Below are positions 59,163-64,000 of a stretch of 64,000 nucleotides of DNA, piece by piece (position 1 is the first letter of the stretch; every line of letters starts with the position of its first letter). The position numbers were made by a program, and so were the translations under genes. The notes beneath the pieces are model-generated. The model had not been told where the DNA came from. It did no database searches and was given only the letters and a program-made list of their open reading frames with translations. This DNA is from Coturnix japonica (taxonomy: Eukaryota > Chordata > Aves > Galliformes > Phasianidae), in NCBI RefSeq assembly GCF_001577835.2, contig NC_029547.1, positions 59,176,112 through 59,240,111 of the forward strand, read 5' to 3'.

Positions 59163-61644
59163 GGCTGCTCTTTTGCTCCAAAGCTTATGTTTGCCATGAA
59201 ATGTGGTTTAACTTTCCTGACAACAGCATTTCTGAACTGTTCTGTATTCATTTCCGATCTTAATGATTTTGCAAACTAGCAGTTTGATCACGACATCATC
59301 AGTTTTGAATATTCTGCTAACCCTATGAGTGTTCATATACACTGTGAAGCAGTGGCTTGCCAAGACATTAATCAACATCTATACAGATTTTCTGTTGATT
59401 GTTATACCAATGCACAAAGTGAATTTGTGGCTCAAAGACTCCTGGATGAATGGATGCAGGGCTCTGGGAGAAGTTATTACTTGCTTATGTGACTTGTAGT
59501 TCCTGCATATATTGAAAGGGGAAACCTTATTGGCAAGATGTTGGCTAAGGAGTTGTATCTGGTTTTGCCTGAAGATCACTGCTTTGGAAATATATAGGAG
59601 AAGGGCTATTGTCTTCAGTAACATTGAGAGGTACCCTGAAGTGCAGATATTCCCGGTGGTGTCAATGGAAGCTGCAGGCCAGGTACAAGCTCTTGGGCTG
59701 TGCCAAGGATGTGTTTCTTGGCCCCAATCTGCACATTTGAAATCTGTGGGGTTTGTGTGCTCAGCAACATTAGCGAGATGTCCAAGGTTTTTCCCTTCAT
59801 GCAGCGTGCAGCTCTTTGTGTAACACAAATTGCAGAACGGAAGGAATCTTCAGTTTTCATTGGCCTTTGCTGTAGCACTGACCCATGCCATTAACAGGAC
59901 CAGTCCAAAAAAGCTATACATAAACTGATCAGGTTCAGCTTATCGGTTTACTGCCCTTGGCAGTCCCCATGGCTTGACTTGTGTAACAATACCAATATAA
60001 AAAGCATACCAAATTCCTGCATCATGTAATAAGCTCGTACTGCAAAAGAGCAGGAAAACGATTCATTTTGTGGTGACTTACAGGCCTCCTCACCTGGTCT
60101 GGGTTCTGCATTCTGGCAGAGTTGTTTTGCTCTGTTTTGGAGTATGCTTCCTGCTCTCTCTTGGAGAAGCAAAGTGCCACCTCATGAATAGGTAGAGCCA
60201 ACTTCTGTCCCATTTAGTCTCCATTCTTCAAAACAAAAAGTTTGAAGAAAAAAAACCCTGAAAACTGACCACAAATTACATAGAGCTTAGAAGCAACAGA
60301 TGTTCATTGAGAAGGTGTAAGAATATAAACCACATGCTTCTGAAACAGAATAATTTATTTCTACAGCACCCACTGTGGAAAAGACCATTTTCTGTAATGA
60401 ATGGTGTAATTGCTATTAACATGTATGAAGGGTAAATCATTTACTAACAAAATTCAGAGTCAAAAGCCATTTGGAGATGTGTCTTTCCACTCCAACAGCA
60501 GCATGTGTAAGTTCTGTGCTGTAGGAAGATGGTGTTGGTTGTTCAGTTTGATTTTTAGCATAAAAAAAAAGAGATATTTTCTTGTCCTGAAGATGAACAA
60601 CAATCATGTTGTGTCCTTCTAGGCATTGCACCCAGTCACTGAAACTTCCGCAGTTCCCAGTTTGCCCAGTGACACATTGTTAGTTTGATATCCCAAATAA
60701 CAAAGAAAAGAGTGATAAACAAGGTACAATTTGAATGAAGGTGTAAATTGAAAGGAAAGAATACATGAATGGATGGCTGTGTATTGAGTTAGATGCACCT
60801 CCATCTTGTGAACTACATGAAGCTGAACCTGATCTCCAGCCTGTGGCACCAGAGAGTTGTGGAACTCAGGAGTTTTGGAGCATATTATGTGATAAGCCTT
60901 GGGTTTGAAGTCATCACTGTACAAAAACAAGTCTGGAAATCAGCAATCATAAATCATAAATCTGATGGGAAACAAATAAACAAACAAAAGAATTAGCGAG
61001 GACAAGTGCTGGAAGATCCAGTGCTCTCACTGAGACACTAACTGGATCCTCCAGGGATTTCATAACATGTTTGGATCAAATCTTCCTTACAGTTTCCTGT
61101 TGGCTAAACATGGGCTTTGATTGCGAGCTGCTGATCCTTTATCCAGACTGTTTCATTCATCCCTCTGTTGAAATGCTCCTACTTGGCTTCCTCCTCTGGC
61201 ACAATATGTGGACAGCACAGAAATGAAACAAATCATAACAAGAGTAGAGACAATACTCCTCATGCTACTCTGAGATGTTTGTTTTTGTGTTCCAGCACTG
61301 GTAGATAGAAGTCTTTTCCTGCCCACAGTTTATTGCTTATTACTAGCTACTAAAATAATACCCTGCCACAGGCCACAAAAATGTTCCCCTATAAGCCACT
61401 TGTGAGAGCCGCCTCAGCCTTAAAAATAGGAGAGTCTTCTTTGGAGAACAGTCCCTTCGAAGAAGAGGATCTACCACTGTATGAGTAGATTCAGTCTAGA
61501 TTTTTAACATTTTTTAGATTGTTCTGTACCATTGGAGACAGTGTGGGGACAACAGGCTAAAGGACAGCAGAAAACAGTGCCTTGGTTGTTTGGTTAACTA
61601 CTACTGGCTAATGAGAGTAAGCATTACCTGTTTCACGAACATCT

Positions 61645-61698
61645 TCTGATGGTCATTATGGTCCTTTTCAACCCAGGCCATTCTGTGATTCTATGATC
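61645..61698 (+). mobile_element. CR1 LINE 3' tail fragment
   Basis: CTTCTGATGGTCATTATGGT, CCTTTTCAACCCAGGCCATT and CTGTGATTCTATGA match a CR1 3' terminus with its tail. Only about 55 bases remain. Confidence 0.75.
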
Positions 61699-62418
61699 CC
61701 AAGGTAGAACATTTAGAGTGAGATAGAAATGGATCCATTTCCAACAAGTAGACTGACAGCACAAGCCTGCTTTTTTGCTCTTATGAACGAGTCTCAGTTT
61801 CCTTGGGGAAACTTAGATACCAACAGTATTTGGCCATGCCAGGGAGAATAATTCCTGCCTGCTGGCAGTGGTGCAGCTGCATGAGCCTGCAGGCAGTGTC
61901 CTGTGGCAGTAAGCGGAGTAGACTGAAGGTTGCTGTGAAAAATTGCACAGGGTTTGGGGGCAGAGAGCACTGCAGGGAAAGAAAACAGAGCTGAGCTTGC
62001 CTGTAATTACACCAGTGTAATTGACTGTTCTCAGCAGGGTGGCAAAGGGCAGAACTGAAATCCCAGAATATCTCATTAAATCTCCTCCTGCCTACTGAAG
62101 TAACCGTCATCATCCTGAGGTTCTCAGATGGTGCAGATACGTGTATAGCCCTAATTACAGGGCAATGGGGCCGGCCACAGGAAGAAGAAAACAGTCCCAG
62201 ACCTCCTGGGAAGCAATGCAAAGACATTCAGTGTGTCCTGCAGCGGTGTGGCATGGGCACAAGTTGCATCCCAGTGCCTTCAAGTACCTCCCAGTTCCTC
62301 CCTGTGCCTCTGGCTGATGACTTCCTGTGCTGATTAGATGCAAGGCAGGGCTCCTAGAAGCACAAGGCTCCTAGCAGCAGTTCTTTAATGGACTTCTGAG
62401 CTTGCTTCTTCTTTCTGA

Positions 62419-62486
62419 AAATAAATAAATCACACAGAATCACAGAATCACACAGAATAAATAAATGAATAAAAAATAAAAAATCC
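62419..62486. repeat. AATA and CACAGAAT simple repeat
   Basis: AAATAAATAAATCACACAGA, then ATCACAGAATCACACAGAAT and A/T-rich AATAAATAAATG units. The CACAGAAT octamers resemble a CR1 tail in antisense, but no CR1 body follows. Confidence 0.7.
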
Positions 62487-63116
62487 CCTCTCTTCTAACA
62501 AGGAGCTTGGAAATGCACACAAAACATATGATTTTCTCATGTAATTGCAAGAATTGTGATACCCTCTAGACTACATCGGGTAGCTGGGAAGCATGCGCTT
62601 CCTTTGCAACAACAAAGGGAGTCATGGACAGAGAATATCCATAGCTATGAGGCTAAGGGGGCCAGAGCAAGCCTAGATAGATGTCCCAAGTGACTGCCTT
62701 TCCAAAATGAGAAACTGATATACAGATGAACATACAGCAAGTTAGGTTTTCCAAGCAATGCGGAAATTTTATACAACTTCTTTAAACGTGCACTTTGGCA
62801 AGGTACCTTTGGGCCAATATCCTTTTCTCTCAAGGCTGTTGCCCCTCATTTCCCAGTGACCTCTCCCACCTTTCTTATTCCTGGAACCCTGTGGCAGATG
62901 AATAATCTACTCTTTGTTTTTTTTGTCACTGTAGCTGCTCTCCCACATGTTACAGTGCTAGATCTTGTTCTAGTACTAGCAGCAGTTCTGTTGTCACACA
63001 GTATTTCTAGGGTAACTATGCAAGGAAATAGCCTGCTACTGTGCTGCTGTACAAGGCCAGTACTTGCACAGTTCTAAAACTGAAAAGGACACCTTACATT
63101 AGAAGCTGAGAATAAG

Positions 63117-63375
63117 GTCATAGAATCATAGAATCACAAGATTGGAAAGGACCTACAAGATCATCTAGTCCAACCGTTCTCCCATTACTGTAGCTACAAC
63201 AAACCAGTATACCAGATCTCGTAGATCCCTATCCAGACGTCTCTTGAACTCTGCCAGGGACGGCAACTCTACCACCTTCCTGGGCAGCCATTCCAGTGCC
63301 TGACCACTCTGAGAGAATAAGTTCCTTCTTGTGTCCAATCTAAACCTAAAGGTCGTGAGTTTAACCTGCATTATG
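63117..63375 (-). mobile_element. CR1 LINE 3' fragment, about 260 bp
   Basis: The tail GGTCATAGAATCATAGAATC is followed by GATTGGAAAGGACCTACAAG, CATCTAGTCCAACCGTTCTC, CCAGGGACGGCAACTCTACC and CATTCCAGTGCCTGACCACT. The minus-strand translation keeps CR1 ORF2 C-terminal residues such as WLPRKVVELPSLAEFKRRLD. The tail is clean and divergence is moderate. Confidence 0.92.
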
Positions 63376-64000
63376 ATGGATTGGCAGAGTTTTCAGAACT
63401 GAAAACCAAGCAATCAGAATAAGGAGTCATCGTGAATATCACAGACATGGTGAGGAGGAAACACCATTTGCAGTTGCCACTGCAGGCAGCACTTTGAAAC
63501 AGACAAAAGGAAGTACTGCACATCTATAAGGCTAGCGCTGACATGCAAAGAATCTTCTTATTCATTTCCTTGGGAAGTAATTTGAACATGTTATCCTCAC
63601 TTGTCCTTGAATCTGGCGTTTGCTCTGTATATAGAAACGAACAGTCGTACAGAACAGGTTTTATATAGTTACACAGGATATAAGCTATCTATTTACATTT
63701 TACTCCTGATTATTATAGCTTTGCATTTTTGCAGGATCTGCTTTAGGATTCCAGAGCCATCTACAAGCCATGCAAAGCCTTTCACAGATGAGAAGTTCCT
63801 GTGCCGACCTGTGCATTTAGCTTTGAGGGAGGCCTTCTGCTGAAGCAAATTGTCCCACAAGCCATAAATCTTGGAGCTCATCCTAGAGCAAGATTACCTT
63901 GGAAAGCTGTTGCCTACTTAGAAAAACTTGCTTTGATATTAGACACCAGAGCCGAGAATATGAAGGCATATGCTTCATGATGGAGATGATGCGATTTCCT

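Larger units (their letters stand above)
56683..64000 (+). other. MUSK: MUSK intron 5 (partial, at least 7.3 kb)
   Basis: No Ig3 exon was recognised, so the intron runs off the right edge. It contains a pyrimidine tract (57704-57766), an A-rich tract (59114-59162), a candidate conserved block (58855-59065), two CR1 fragments (61645-61698 and 63117-63375) and an AATA/CACAGAAT simple repeat (62419-62486). Open frames such as plus 59512-59823 and minus 61781-62227 have no recognisable domain. Confidence 0.85.

Noticed and set aside
1-64000. Search for an unusual gene system (CRISPR, toxin, phage, biosynthetic cluster)
   Set aside because: The exon structure, splice sites and CR1 repeats show vertebrate nuclear DNA. 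Nothing resembling such a system is present.

Overview
This window looks like bird nuclear DNA, most likely from a galliform such as chicken. It is AT-leaning and intron-rich. Its interspersed repeats are almost all 5'-truncated CR1 LINEs with the typical ATTCTATG-type 3' tails, and I recognised no SINEs. Two vertebrate genes can be read with confidence, and they are transcribed away from each other. I recognised no tRNA, rRNA, CRISPR array, bacterial-type operon or intact virus-like element.

Layout. Positions 1-4266 are the start of intron 1 of SVEP1, which is on the minus strand. SVEP1 exon 1 is at 4267-4773 and lies in a CpG island of about 0.9 kb with a GC-rich leader. From about 5.1 to 48.3 kb is a gene-free interval of about 43 kb holding CR1 fragments, microsatellites and one 10-N assembly gap inside a TTTTC repeat. 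MUSK begins on the plus strand at 48526. Five coding exons follow: 48526-48604, 51697-51823, 55009-55160, 55934-56061 and 56541-56682. Their phases join to 209 complete codons covering the signal peptide and the first two Ig domains. The rest of MUSK (Ig3, Frizzled-like domain, transmembrane segment and kinase) lies to the right of the window.

Biology. SVEP1 is a giant secreted matrix protein, and MUSK is the receptor tyrosine kinase that builds the neuromuscular junction. Their head-to-head order matches mammalian chromosome 9q31, much of which corresponds to the bird Z chromosome, so Z linkage is likely but is not shown by the sequence. The genes are neighbours, and nothing here indicates a shared function. 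I found no new biological system. The points most worth a second look are a CTCF-like motif in the SVEP1 leader, a weak MUSK exon 1 donor, valine at MUSK position 96 where mammals have a functionally important isoleucine, a rearranged CR1 with a perfect 18-bp palindrome at its junction, and two candidate conserved noncoding blocks.
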